A stretch of 64,000 nucleotides of DNA from Variovorax paradoxus B4 (GTDB lineage: Bacteria > Pseudomonadota > Gammaproteobacteria > Burkholderiales > Burkholderiaceae_C): contig NC_022234.1 of NCBI RefSeq assembly GCF_000463015.1, positions 310,001-374,000 on the forward strand, given 5' to 3'. Positions 34,491-42,363 of the stretch are shown here, in pieces; positions within the stretch are counted from its first letter, which is position 1; each line of letters opens with the position of its first letter. The notes beneath the pieces were generated by a model. It was not told where the DNA came from and did not search any database. It worked only from the letters and a program-made list of their open reading frames with translations. The translations under genes and the position numbers were made by a program.

Positions 34491-34892
34491 ATGAACATTA
34501 TTCGCACACTGGGTCCGGTCGCACTGGTATTCCTGGCGGGTTGCACCGCGCTGCCCTCGGCGGACGGCAAGAAGGACAAGGATCATTTGCTGCACCATCC
34601 GTCTGCAGCGTCCGCGCCCGCGGCGATGAAGTCGGACCAGCAGATGGCGCAGATGCGCGAGATGCACCGGAAGATGATGGCCGCCAAGACTCCCCAGGAA
34701 CGCCAGGCGCTGATGGCCGAACACATGAAGGCCATGCAGGGCGGGATGTCGATGATGTGCCAGATGGGCGCTGCGCCGGCCCCGCAAGCCGGCGCCCCAT
34801 CCGACGAAATGATGAAGCGCTGCATGGCCATGAGGGACATGACCATGCAGATGATGCAGGACCGCGAAGGCCTCCAACCGCCTGCGCGGTAG
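34491..34892 (+). CDS. Methionine-rich lipoprotein
   Basis: A 133-residue exported lipoprotein. The signal MNIIRTLGPVALVFLAGC has a lipobox ending LAGC with Cys18. The mature part starts with a His-containing linker (KDKDHLLHHPS) and then is very rich in Met and Gln/Lys (KMMAAKTPQERQALMAEHMKAMQGGMSMMCQMG; MKRCMAMRDMTMQMMQDR). Met/His-rich periplasmic proteins often bind copper, so a metal-handling role is possible but unproven. It heads a plus-strand operon with the phasin-like and stress genes. Confidence 0.75.
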   Translation: MNIIRTLGPVALVFLAGCTALPSADGKKDKDHLLHHPSAASAPAAMKSDQQMAQMREMHRKMMAAKTPQERQALMAEHMKAMQGGMSMMCQMGAAPAPQAGAPSDEMMKRCMAMRDMTMQMMQDREGLQPPAR

Positions 34893-34921
34893 GCCGGCGC
34901 ACTGACTTCGCCTGGCCGATC

Positions 34922-35326
34922 ATGCACAACGACTTCACCTTTCCGCTGGCGCTCTGCAAGGCGCAGTGGAGCGTTGGCCTGCACACGCTCGCCATGCTCG
35001 AGACCTGCGGCGCACAGTGCCTGTCGCTTGGCGCGCACATGCTGGAGGACCGCAGCGCGCAACGCCGCACCGATTCGGATGCCGTCTCGCGCGCGGGCGA
35101 CTGGCAGGCGCTGGCCATGGCGGCGGCCAATGCGTTCTGGCGCACGTCCGAAGCACCGGATCATCGCGGGGTTGCGATCACCCCGAAGCACCGCGCGGCG
35201 GACGCTGCGCCGTCGCGCAATGCCGTGGTGCAGGACGCGGTGCGCACGCTGAACGCAGCGCTGAATGCGCGCGCGGGCCGGCGTCCCCGCAAAGGCGGCG
35301 CCGGACTTTCCCGGGCCAAGGCATGA
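34922..35326 (+). CDS. Phasin-like protein
   Basis: A 134-residue helical protein without signal peptide. The pattern FTFPLALCKAQWSVGLHTLAMLETCGAQCLSLGAHML, followed by DWQALAMAAANAFW, resembles phasins that coat polyhydroxyalkanoate granules, in which DWQ-x-L-x-x-x-x-AFWR is typical. The basic C-terminus (RAGRRPRKGGAGLSR) may contact DNA or RNA. Overlap with the next gene as ATGA. The nearby acetoacetyl-CoA reductase gene at 37257 makes a PHA-related role plausible. The assignment is by pattern, not by a proven family match. Confidence 0.55.
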   Translation: MHNDFTFPLALCKAQWSVGLHTLAMLETCGAQCLSLGAHMLEDRSAQRRTDSDAVSRAGDWQALAMAAANAFWRTSEAPDHRGVAITPKHRAADAAPSRNAVVQDAVRTLNAALNARAGRRPRKGGAGLSRAKA

Positions 35327-36159
35327 CGCTCTCGACCATCGCGGTCCATCTCGACCATACGGAGCGCTGCGAGGCCCGTGCCCTGCTGGCTGCCCGGTTG
35401 GCGAAGCGCCATGGCAGCCACCTGCGGGGGATCGTGCCCACGAGCGTGCGGAAGGAAGCGGTCATGCCGCCACGGTATGCGGCAGAGGGGCTGGCGGTCA
35501 TGGTCTCGCCATCGCTTCACCTGCGCAGGCGTGCCGAAACCGTCGCGCATATCTTCCTCGACCGGGTCCGCGGGCTGGGCCCGCCGTCCTTCGACGTGCG
35601 CCTGGTGGACGGCGAACCGGTGGACGCCATCGTTGCACAAGGCCGCGCCGGCGACTTGCTCATCGTCGGCCAGGCCGACGGCTCGGCGGCCGTGGAGGAT
35701 GCGGCGCGCCGCCTGCCGGAAGAAGTGATGCTGCATGCCGGGGTATCCGTACTCATCCTGCCTCGCACGGGCCGCTTCGATGCGGTTGGAGACAAGGTGC
35801 TGGTCGCCTGGGACGGGGGCCGGGAGGCGGCATTTTCTGTGCGCGGTGCGCTGCCGCTGCTGCGTCGGGCTTCGCAGGTCACGCTCGTGTCGATGGAACA
35901 CGCCCGGGATGCCGCGGCCGCACGGTGCGGCTGTGAAGCCGCGAGCTGGCTCCGGCGGCACGACATCGAAGCCGTTGTGGAACAACGCGCAGGCTGCGCG
36001 GATTTCGCTGCCACCTTGCTCGGATGCGCTTCGATGGCCGGAGCCGATCTGATCGTGATGGGTGGCTATGGCCACGCCAGGTCGCGCGAGCGCATTCTTG
36101 GCGGCGTCACGCGCGATGTGCTGGCTCGCGCCTGTGTGCCGGTGCTGATGGCGCACTGA
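35323..36159 (+). CDS. Universal stress protein, two-domain
   Basis: A 278-residue protein with two UspA-like halves, beginning MTLSTIAVHLDHTERCEA. The second half has the signature LIVMGGYGHARSRERILGGVTRDVLARACVPVLMAH, very like the one at 20495. The first half lacks the glycine signature and probably does not bind ATP. ATGA overlap with the phasin-like gene. It ends the plus-strand operon at 34491. Confidence 0.88.
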   Translation: MTLSTIAVHLDHTERCEARALLAARLAKRHGSHLRGIVPTSVRKEAVMPPRYAAEGLAVMVSPSLHLRRRAETVAHIFLDRVRGLGPPSFDVRLVDGEPVDAIVAQGRAGDLLIVGQADGSAAVEDAARRLPEEVMLHAGVSVLILPRTGRFDAVGDKVLVAWDGGREAAFSVRGALPLLRRASQVTLVSMEHARDAAAARCGCEAASWLRRHDIEAVVEQRAGCADFAATLLGCASMAGADLIVMGGYGHARSRERILGGVTRDVLARACVPVLMAH

Positions 36160-36171
36160 AACCACGGGCTC

Positions 36172-36196
36172 CGGGCGAGGGCGCTCGCGGCGCCCG
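36172..36196. terminator. Possible convergent terminator hairpin
   Basis: Between the convergent stress gene (stop 36159) and ADH gene (stop 36198) the sequence CGGGCG...CGCCCG forms an outer stem with an inner CGAG/CTCG pair. There is no clear T-run on either side, so it is only a weak candidate. Confidence 0.25.
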
Positions 36197-36197
36197 T

Positions 36198-37208
36198 TCA
36201 GGGCACCAGAACCGCGGCCCCCTCGATCCGGCCGGCGCGCAGGTCGGCCAGTGCCTCATTGGCCTGCCTCAGTGCGTAGGTCTTGACGTGCACCTGCAGC
36301 GGATGCGCCTGTGCGAAAGCCAGGAACTCGCGGGCGTCGGCGCGGGTCAGGTTTGCCACCGACGCCACGCTGCGCTCTTCCCAGAGCAACCGATAGGGGA
36401 AGGCCGGGATGTCGCTCATGTGGATGCCGCCGCATACCACCCGGCCACCCTTGCGTACGGCTCGCAACGCCGCCGGCACCAGCTCGCCGGCAGGCGCAAA
36501 GATGATGGCTGCGTCCAGCGGCTGGGGCGGGCACTCGTTCGAGCCACCTGCCCACCTGGCACCGAGGCTGCGCGCGAAAGCTTGCGCCTCGTGGTCGCCG
36601 GGCCGGGTGAATGCATAGACGTCGCGGCCCTGGATCACAGCCGCCTGCGCCACCAGGTGCGCCGCGGCGCCAAAGCCGAAGAGTCCCAGCCGGTGTGCGC
36701 CTTCACCGGCCGCCTTCAGGCTGCGCCAGCCGATCAGACCGGCGCAGAGCAGGGGGGCGATGCGTGCGGCATCCGCTTCGGGCAGGGTCAGCGGCAGGCA
36801 GAACGCGGCCTCGGCGATCACGTGGCTCGCGAAGCCGCCATCGCGGTGGTAGCCGGTGAAGCGCGGCGTGTCGCACAGGTTCTCGCGGCCCGCGAGGCAG
36901 AAGTCGCAGCCGCCGCAGCTGTGGCCCAGCCACGGTACGCCCACGCGATCGCCGATGCGGTAGCCCTCCACGCCAGGGCCGAGCGCCTCCACGACGCCGA
37001 CGATCTCGTGCCCGGGCACGATCGGCAGCACGGGCAGCGGCAGGTCGCCGTCGGCGACGTGCAGGTCGGTGCGGCAGACCGCGCAGGCCAGCACGCGCAG
37101 GCGCAGTTCGCCCGCGCCGGGGACCGGGATGCAGCGCCGCTGCAATTCGAGCGGCAGCATCGCCGCGCTCAGTACCATGGCGCGCATGGATTCAGGCTCG
37201 TGAGTCAT
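36198..37208 (-). CDS. Zinc-dependent alcohol dehydrogenase (second type)
   Basis: A 336-residue enzyme if the ATG at 37208 (MTHEPESMRAMVL) is used; a longer start at 37244 is possible. Zinc ligands appear in CAVCRTDLHVADG, LPIVPGHEIVG and the structural-zinc cluster CGGCDFCLAGRENLC. The cofactor site is GLFGFGAAAHLVAQAA. It differs from the AdhP-like protein at 25719, especially in the cofactor region (LGLFGFGAAAH). Last gene of an operon with a BON gene and phaB, so probably under the site at 38724. Confidence 0.88.
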   Translation of the reverse strand: MTHEPESMRAMVLSAAMLPLELQRRCIPVPGAGELRLRVLACAVCRTDLHVADGDLPLPVLPIVPGHEIVGVVEALGPGVEGYRIGDRVGVPWLGHSCGGCDFCLAGRENLCDTPRFTGYHRDGGFASHVIAEAAFCLPLTLPEADAARIAPLLCAGLIGWRSLKAAGEGAHRLGLFGFGAAAHLVAQAAVIQGRDVYAFTRPGDHEAQAFARSLGARWAGGSNECPPQPLDAAIIFAPAGELVPAALRAVRKGGRVVCGGIHMSDIPAFPYRLLWEERSVASVANLTRADAREFLAFAQAHPLQVHVKTYALRQANEALADLRAGRIEGAAVLVP

Positions 37209-37256
37209 GTGGAAGCCCGCCTTTGCAGAAGGGATGAGCCGCATCCGCTGCGTGGC

Positions 37257-37979
37257 TCAGGCCATGTACTTGCCACCGTTGATCGACAACGTGGTGCCGG
37301 TGATGAACCCCGCGTCGTCGGAGGCAAGGAACACGACGCTGCGTGCGATCTCGGCCGGCGTGGCCAGGCGGCCGGCCGGGATGCTCGCCAGGATGCGCGC
37401 CATCACCTCGGAATCGACCGCCTCGACCATGGCGGTGTCGGTGTAGCCCGGGGCCACCACATTGGCCGTGATGTTGCGCGAGGCGCCTTCGAGCGCCAGC
37501 GACTTCGTGAAGCCGATCAGTCCGGCCTTGGTCGCTGCGTAGTTGGTCTGACCCAGCTGCCCGGACAGGCCATTGACCGACCCGATGTTCACGATGCGCC
37601 CGAAGCGCCGCTCGCGCATGCCGCCGATGATGGCGCGGCACATGTTGAAGCAGCCGCCGAGGTTGACGTCGAGCACCTCTTTCCATTGCTCGAAGCTCAT
37701 CTTGTGCAGCATCGCATCGCGCGTGATGCCCGCATTGTTGACGAGCACCTCCACCGGGCCGAGCGCCGCCTCGACGCGCGCCACGCCCGCCGTGCAGGCG
37801 GGCGCATCGGCCACGTTCCAGGCAAAGGCGGCAATGCCGGTACGCGCGGTGAATGCCTCGGCAACCTGGGAGCGGCTGCCGTAGTTGACCGCCACGCGAT
37901 AGCCGGCAGACTGCAGCGCCTCGGCCGTGGCCGCGCCGATGCCGGAGGTTCCGCCGGTGACCAGCGCGACGCGTGTCAA
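37257..37979 (-). CDS. phbB: Acetoacetyl-CoA reductase (SDR family)
   Basis: A 240-residue short-chain dehydrogenase. The start is TTG 37979 (MTRVALVTGGTSGIG), whose A overlaps the BON stop as TTGA. The NADPH-binding GGTSGIG, the NNAG motif in VLVNNAGITRDAMLHKM and the active site Tyr and Lys in NYAATKAG are all present. The end GFITGTTLSINGGKYM is typical of PhaB/FabG. In PHA producers it makes 3-hydroxybutyryl-CoA. Here it stands without phaA or phaC, in a stress operon, so it may act as an electron sink. Confidence 0.88.
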   Translation of the reverse strand: MTRVALVTGGTSGIGAATAEALQSAGYRVAVNYGSRSQVAEAFTARTGIAAFAWNVADAPACTAGVARVEAALGPVEVLVNNAGITRDAMLHKMSFEQWKEVLDVNLGGCFNMCRAIIGGMRERRFGRIVNIGSVNGLSGQLGQTNYAATKAGLIGFTKSLALEGASRNITANVVAPGYTDTAMVEAVDSEVMARILASIPAGRLATPAEIARSVVFLASDDAGFITGTTLSINGGKYMA

Positions 37980-38629
37980 TTGTCCACCGCGAGATCGTTC
38001 ACGACCACCGAAACGCCCGGCGCCGCCCATGCCGCACCCTGCACCGCATTGCGCTCGGCCCAGGAATGGACCTTGCCGCGCAGCGTGACCTGCGAGCCGG
38101 TCACCGTGATCGCCAGGTGCTTGGCCTCGCGTTCGGCCTGGCGCGCGAGCGCATCGTGGATCTTCTTCTCGACGTCGGCGGGCTTGACCTTGGGCGTGAC
38201 TGTGACCAGGTTGGACACGCCTCGCACGCCCATCAGGGTGCGCACGGCGCTTTCCGCGGCGCGGCGCTGGTAGTCCCACTCGACCTCGCCGTTGAGCGTG
38301 AGCCAGCCCTTTTCCACCATCGGGTGGATCTTGCCGTCCGGCACCAGCACATTCCATTCGAGTGCGCGCTCGGCGGCCTGTGCGACGTCGGCATCGGTGC
38401 GCTCGTGGTCGAACGGAAGCTTGACCGTGATCTCGACGGCCACGGCCTTCACGCCGTGCACGCGCTGCACCGCGCGTTCGACGGCGTACTTCTCGGCAAA
38501 GCTGGCCAGGTGGCCGGTCAGGGTGACCACGCCGTCCTTGACGATCACGCCGACATCGGAAGCCTTGAACGATGGATCCCAGGCCAGTTCCGCCTGGATG
38601 TCATCTCGCAATTGGGCATCGGTTTTCAT
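37976..38629 (-). CDS. BON-domain protein (three BON modules)
   Basis: A 217-residue protein, same length and architecture as the gene at 26787. The start ATG 38629 gives MKTDAQLRDDIQAELAWDP. The three modules contain VVTLTGHLASFAEK, WLTLNGEVEWDYQRRAAE and QVTLRGKVHSWAERNA. No signal peptide, so cytoplasmic. It is first in the operon with phbB and the ADH, matching the Usp-BON-ADH order of the other operon. The FNR-like site at 38724 is 95 bases upstream. Confidence 0.9.
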   Translation of the reverse strand: MKTDAQLRDDIQAELAWDPSFKASDVGVIVKDGVVTLTGHLASFAEKYAVERAVQRVHGVKAVAVEITVKLPFDHERTDADVAQAAERALEWNVLVPDGKIHPMVEKGWLTLNGEVEWDYQRRAAESAVRTLMGVRGVSNLVTVTPKVKPADVEKKIHDALARQAEREAKHLAITVTGSQVTLRGKVHSWAERNAVQGAAWAAPGVSVVVNDLAVDN

Positions 38630-38723
38630 GGGGAGTTTCCTTGCAGTGAATGGAGGTTGAACAGTCCCGCGAAGATCCGTCGGCGACCGTGCATCCACTG
38701 TAGGAACGCTGCGCGCCGCGGCA

Positions 38724-38737
38724 TTGCGCTGGATCAA
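38724..38737. promoter_or_regulatory. FNR/ANR-like site upstream of the BON-phbB-ADH operon
   Basis: TTGCGCTGGATCAA contains an exact ATCAA half-site and TTG-CG as the other half. The same 14 bases occur at 47320. It lies 95 bases upstream of the BON start, inside the 138-base gap after the carbamoyltransferase-like gene. Confidence 0.5.
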
Positions 38738-38767
38738 TTCGCGCGCTGCTCCCGCGCGCGGCGCACG

Positions 38768-39277
38768 TCAGGCGACGCTGCCCGACAGCAGCGCCTGCAG
38801 CACGAAGCGCCTGTTGTCCGCCGGGGAGGTCCGCTCGTCGAGCAGGTCGGCGAGCCGGGCGGTGGAGTGGCTCGCGCAGGCAAGGCCGTCGTAGACGGGA
38901 ATCTCCGCATGACGGGCGATCTGCCGCACGATTTCGGGCGCCATGCCCTGGCACTCGAGCGCGTCGTAGAAGCGGCCGAGCACGCGCGCGGTGTGCTCGA
39001 CTTCGCCGGGGCTGCCGAGGCTCGACAGCGCGGGGCGGATGGTTGCCACATGCGCGCCCAGTTCTTCGGCCGCGCGCTGGAACAGCAGCCGGCTCTCGCT
39101 GCCGTCGCTGCCTTCGTCGCAGAGGATTCCGAGCTTCTTCCCCTTGAGCTGCGGCGAAAGGGCGCCCCTCAATGATGCCGCCTGCAGCAGGCGCGCGCGG
39201 CTCACCAGGGCCGTCTCGTCCTGGGGCGACAGCGCGTGGAAGGCCGAGAAATTGTGGTTCTCGAAGGGAAAGAGCAT
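38768..39277 (-). CDS. Carbamoyltransferase-like N-terminal half, catalytic loop lost
   Basis: A 169-residue protein beginning at ATG 39277 after AGGGGG. It matches the N-terminal carbamoyl-phosphate domain of ornithine carbamoyltransferase along its length: VEHTARVLGRFYDALECQG, EIVRQIARHAEIPVYDGL and HSTARLADLL correspond to the family's conserved blocks. However the essential STRTR loop is replaced by DGSESR, the HPTQ motif reads HSTA, and the entire second domain (about 150 residues) is absent. It is unlikely to be a transcarbamoylase. A perfect FNR box lies in front, so it is probably expressed under low oxygen. Confidence 0.75.
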   Translation of the reverse strand: MLFPFENHNFSAFHALSPQDETALVSRARLLQAASLRGALSPQLKGKKLGILCDEGSDGSESRLLFQRAAEELGAHVATIRPALSSLGSPGEVEHTARVLGRFYDALECQGMAPEIVRQIARHAEIPVYDGLACASHSTARLADLLDERTSPADNRRFVLQALLSGSVA

Positions 39278-39331
39278 GAGCCCCCTGGAAATGTGAGCGC
39301 GCAAGGCTAGCCGCCGGAGGGCGTGCCGGCC

Positions 39332-39345
39332 TTGATGCAGATCAA
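39332..39345. promoter_or_regulatory. Perfect FNR/ANR box
   Basis: TTGATGCAGATCAA is an exact match to the consensus TTGAT-N4-ATCAA. It lies between the divergent carbamoyltransferase-like gene (start 39277, 54 bases away) and the Crp/Fnr gene (start 39492, 146 bases away). It supports FNR-family control of the former and perhaps autoregulation of the latter. Confidence 0.8.
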
Positions 39346-39491
39346 GGCCGGTCGCGCCGGCATTGATACACGCCGGACACAAACCGTTCACCGAGCGTTA
39401 CCCACCGATTCCGGCCGTTGTCACTGTGTTGCCGGCCGCTTCCTAGCATCCCTCCATCGACCCGCGACCCACCCACACCCAGGAGTTCCTC

Positions 39492-40280
39492 ATGTTCAAC
39501 CCATCCCAGACCCAAGCCGCCGCACCGGCGATGAACGGATTCCTCGCCGCTCACGCATTGCCGCAGGCAGGCGTGGCGGTCCACGAGCGGGCCAGCCAGA
39601 AGATGGTGGAGACGCAGAAGCTGCTGAAGGAGCGCCTGGCCCCGCAGCGCCGCGTGGTGCACGCCGGCGACGTGATCTACCAGGCCGGCGAGCGCTTCGG
39701 CAATCTCTACATCCTGAACTCGGGCTTCTTCAAGATCGTGAACCTGTCCGCGGACGGACGCGAGCAGGTGGTGGGACTGAAGTTCCGCGGCGACTGGCTC
39801 GGCTTCGACGGCATCGCCGCCAACCACTATTCCTGCGACGCCGTGGCCATGGACACCGGCGAGGTCTGGGTCGTCTCCTACGAGGCGCTGCTGGCCGCCT
39901 GCCTTGCGGAGCCTGGCTTGCTGCAGGTGTTCCACACCGCCATGAGCCGCGAGATCGCCCACGACCGGGATTCGCTGATGTCGGTGTGCACGCTGCCGGC
40001 CGATGCGCGGGTGGCGGACTTCCTGCGCTACTGGGCCGAGTCGCTGGCCGAGCGCGGCATGCGCACCGACCAGATCACGCTGCGCATGACGCGCGCCGAA
40101 ATCGGCAACTACCTGGGCATGACGCTCGAGAGCGTGAGCCGGGCGCTGTCCCGGCTGGCGCGCGACAAGGTGATCGAGTTCGTCGAAAAGGGCCGCCGCG
40201 AGGTGCAGATCCCCGACGTGGGTGCCTTGTCGGCCTTCGTGCAGCGCTGCCTGGCGCCGGCGCCCGCCATGCTGCAGTGA
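39492..40280 (+). CDS. Crp/Fnr-family regulator without FNR cluster cysteines
   Basis: A 262-residue regulator. The cyclic-nucleotide-like sensor domain occupies about 45-165 (VIYQAGERFGNLYILNSGFFKIVNLSADGREQV). The dimer helix is followed by the HTH, EIGNYLGMTLESVSRALSRL. The recognition residues E-x-x-S-R match those of FNR, which contact TTGAT, and not those of CRP. FNR's N-terminal cysteines are absent: none occurs before residue 100. It may bind heme, NO or another ligand like DNR, or be constitutive. It sits in the middle of the FNR-site cluster. Confidence 0.9.
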   Translation: MFNPSQTQAAAPAMNGFLAAHALPQAGVAVHERASQKMVETQKLLKERLAPQRRVVHAGDVIYQAGERFGNLYILNSGFFKIVNLSADGREQVVGLKFRGDWLGFDGIAANHYSCDAVAMDTGEVWVVSYEALLAACLAEPGLLQVFHTAMSREIAHDRDSLMSVCTLPADARVADFLRYWAESLAERGMRTDQITLRMTRAEIGNYLGMTLESVSRALSRLARDKVIEFVEKGRREVQIPDVGALSAFVQRCLAPAPAMLQ

Positions 40281-40343
40281 GCCGCGCGAGGCCGCGGACC
40301 CGCCGGGGTCGACGGCGGCCCCGCGAAGCGGGAACAATGCACC

Positions 40344-41315
40344 ATGACTCGATGCTTCGACGTCTGCAACGGTGATGCCGACGGCCTCTGCGCCGTCGTC
40401 CAGTGGCGTCTTGAGGACACCCGGCCGGCGGAACTCGTGACGGGACTGAAGCGCGAGCTCGCGTTGCTCGCCCGCGTCGTCGACGCCCAGGCGGGCGACC
40501 AGGTCAACGTGTTCGACCTGTCCATGCAGCGCAATCGCGCCGACCTGCTGCGGCTGCTCGACCAGGGCGTGCACGTGCGCTACTTCGATCATCACGCGAG
40601 CGGAGGACTTCCCTCCCATCCCTGCCTGGAATCCCATGTCGACGAGGCGAGCGATGTCTGCACCAGCCTGCTGGTCGACGCCCATCTGGGCGGTGCGCAC
40701 CGCGCCTGGGCGCTCGTCGGCGCCTATGGCGACAACATGGCCGCCGCCGCCGACCGGCTGGACTTCGGCGACGGCTTCGAGCCGGGCGACCGCGCGGGAC
40801 TGCGGCGCCTGGGTGAACTGATCAACTACAACGCCTATGGCGACGACGAACGTGACGTCTGCATCCCGCCCCGCCTGCTGTACCCGCTCATGGCGCGCTA
40901 CGCAGACCCGCGCGACATGATGGCGCACGAATCCATCGTCGAGGACATCGATGCCATGCGGCGCAGCGATCTGCGCCAGGCGGCGAGGGCGACCGTGCTC
41001 TGGCAGGGCCCGGCGGGCAGCGTGCACATGCTGCCCGACGCGCCATGGAGCCGGCGCGTGCTCGGCTGCTTCGCCAACCACCTGGCCGGCGAGGCGCCGG
41101 ACCTCGCGCACGCCGTGCTGAGACCAGGCGGCGAAGGCTACGTCGTCAGCGTGCGTGCGCCGCTGGCGCATCCCCACGGCGCCCATGCGCTGTGCAGCCG
41201 CTTCGGGGGGCCGGGCGCGCACGCGCCGCCGGCATCGACAGCCTCGGCGCCGGCGACCTGGCGCGTTTCACCGCCGCCTTCGCCGCCACCCGCTGGTCTC
41301 CAGGGTGAATCATGA
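40344..41315 (+). CDS. DHH-superfamily phosphoesterase, frameshifted near the C-terminus
   Basis: A phosphoesterase-like protein of about 323 codons. The metal-site motifs are GDADGLCAV near residue 12 and FDHHASGG near residue 75, with GAYGDNMAA later. The reading frame looks right to FGG at 41210. There a G6 run (41205-41210) appears one base short: with one more G the protein would end GRARAAGIDSLGAGDLARF... to a TGA at 41306-41308, four bases before the BON start. The present tail is Pro/Ser-rich and ends overlapping the BON start. Function is probably nucleotide or oligonucleotide hydrolysis. Confidence 0.75.
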   Translation: MTRCFDVCNGDADGLCAVVQWRLEDTRPAELVTGLKRELALLARVVDAQAGDQVNVFDLSMQRNRADLLRLLDQGVHVRYFDHHASGGLPSHPCLESHVDEASDVCTSLLVDAHLGGAHRAWALVGAYGDNMAAAADRLDFGDGFEPGDRAGLRRLGELINYNAYGDDERDVCIPPRLLYPLMARYADPRDMMAHESIVEDIDAMRRSDLRQAARATVLWQGPAGSVHMLPDAPWSRRVLGCFANHLAGEAPDLAHAVLRPGGEGYVVSVRAPLAHPHGAHALCSRFGGPGAHAPPASTASAPATWRVSPPPSPPPAGLQGES

Positions 41316-41740
41316 AGTCGGATGCACGGCTGAAGAATGACGTCATCCGCGCGCTGGAATGGGAGCCTGCCGTCCACGCCGCGAATGTCGGGGTGGCGGT
41401 GAAGGACGGCGTGGTGACGCTGACGGGCCATCTCGACTGGGCGTATCAGCGCAACGCCGCCGTGCGTGCGGTGGAGCCGCTCGCCGGCGTCGTGGCGGTC
41501 CGCAGCAGCATCGCGCTGAGCGCGCACCTGATCCCCGCCGACATCGGAACGCCCATTCGCGAAGCGCTCGAGCGCCAGGCCCGGGATGAATCCGGGCGCA
41601 TCGAGGTGCTCATCAGCGGCAGCAGCGCCATCCTGCGCGGCACGGTGCGTTCCCGGGCCGCCCGGGAGGCCGCCGAGGGGGCGGCGCGGTCGGCCCCCGG
41701 CATATCGAGCGTGGTGAACGAACTCGAGGTGGCGGGCTGA
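41312..41740 (+). CDS. Short BON-domain protein
   Basis: A 142-residue BON protein (MKSDARLKNDVIRALEWEP) with two modules: VVTLTGHLDWAYQRNAAVRAVE and SAILRGTVRSRAAREAAE. It lacks the middle module of the proteins at 26787 and 37976. ATG 41312 comes just after the corrected stop of the phosphoesterase gene (or overlaps the uncorrected one). No signal peptide. Third BON protein in the same 20 kb. Confidence 0.88.
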   Translation: MKSDARLKNDVIRALEWEPAVHAANVGVAVKDGVVTLTGHLDWAYQRNAAVRAVEPLAGVVAVRSSIALSAHLIPADIGTPIREALERQARDESGRIEVLISGSSAILRGTVRSRAAREAAEGAARSAPGISSVVNELEVAG

Positions 41741-41773
41741 CCGGCATCGGCGCGCTGCGGTTGTCGGGTTCCC

Positions 41774-41787
41774 TTGACCTGCGTCAA
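41774..41787 (+). promoter_or_regulatory. FNR/ANR-like site upstream of the DUF883 gene
   Basis: TTGACCTGCGTCAA is a symmetric TTGAC-N4-GTCAA inverted repeat. It ends 76 bases before the DUF883 start at 41864. It matches TTGAT-N4-ATCAA at eight of ten positions. Confidence 0.55.
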
Positions 41788-41863
41788 TCCGGCGGATGCG
41801 GACCTGCCTAGCATGGGCGATGCGTGCCCGATGCACGCCAACATCACGAAAAAGGACGATGCC

Positions 41864-42136
41864 ATGAACGCGACAATTCACGCCGCCACGCAAGCGCTCG
41901 AGCGGGCCCTGGACGAGACGATCGGCGAGGCGCGGTTCGCCGAGGCCGGCGACAAGCTGATCTCGAACTTCAAGCGCGCATGCTCGCAAGCCGATGCGCT
42001 GCAGGACGAAACCGTGCGCGCCGCGAGATCGGCGGTGCGCCGCACCGACCGGGCCATCCACCGCCATCCGTACAGCGCGATCGGCATCGTCGCGGTGGCC
42101 GCGATCATCGTCGGTGCCCTGGCGGCCAGGCGCTGA
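41864..42136 (+). CDS. DUF883 (ElaB/YqjD-like) membrane-anchored protein
   Basis: A 90-residue protein. ATG 41864 was preferred over an earlier ATG because AAAGGAC precedes it and the family starts here. A long amphipathic helix (ERALDETIGEARFAEAGDKLISNFKRA) is followed by a Arg-rich hinge and one transmembrane helix at the end (YSAIGIVAVAAIIVGALAARR). E. coli relatives ElaB and YqjD tie ribosomes to the inner membrane in stationary phase. It fits the stress theme and has an FNR-like site upstream. Confidence 0.85.
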   Translation: MNATIHAATQALERALDETIGEARFAEAGDKLISNFKRACSQADALQDETVRAARSAVRRTDRAIHRHPYSAIGIVAVAAIIVGALAARR

Positions 42137-42170
42137 CGCGCACCTCTCCGGATCGCCGGGCCGCTGCCGC

Positions 42171-42356
42171 CTACCGGGCGCCGCCCGGCAACTGGCGGCG
42201 CGCCCATTCCTTCGCCTTGGCAATGCCGATGCGGATCGCCTTGCCATCGTCGCTGCCCTCGGCGAGCAGCGCGTTGGCGATCTCCACGGCCTTTTGCCGC
42301 ACGCGCGGAGGCAGCCGGCGCATGGCCGCGGGATAGCGCTCGTCGGTCCAGGGCAT
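42171..42356 (-). CDS. Small conserved-type hypothetical protein (61 aa)
   Basis: A 61-residue basic protein beginning [28 protein letters not shown] and ending in a helix [13 protein letters not shown]. The pattern PAAM-x-x-LP and [10 protein letters not shown] with [13 protein letters not shown] is one I have seen in many proteobacterial small proteins of unknown function. It starts seven bases downstream of the Lon stop on the same strand, so it ends that operon. No function is known to me. Confidence 0.7.
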   Translation of the reverse strand: MPWTDERYPAAMRRLPPRVRQKAVEIANALLAEGSDDGKAIRIGIAKAKEWARRQLPGGAR

Positions 42357-42363
42357 GCGCGAC

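Noticed and set aside
42140..42190. CCGGGCGCCGCCCGG palindrome as terminator
   Set aside because: It overlaps the end of the small gene at 42171 and has no T-run; GC-rich palindromes of this size are expected by chance.
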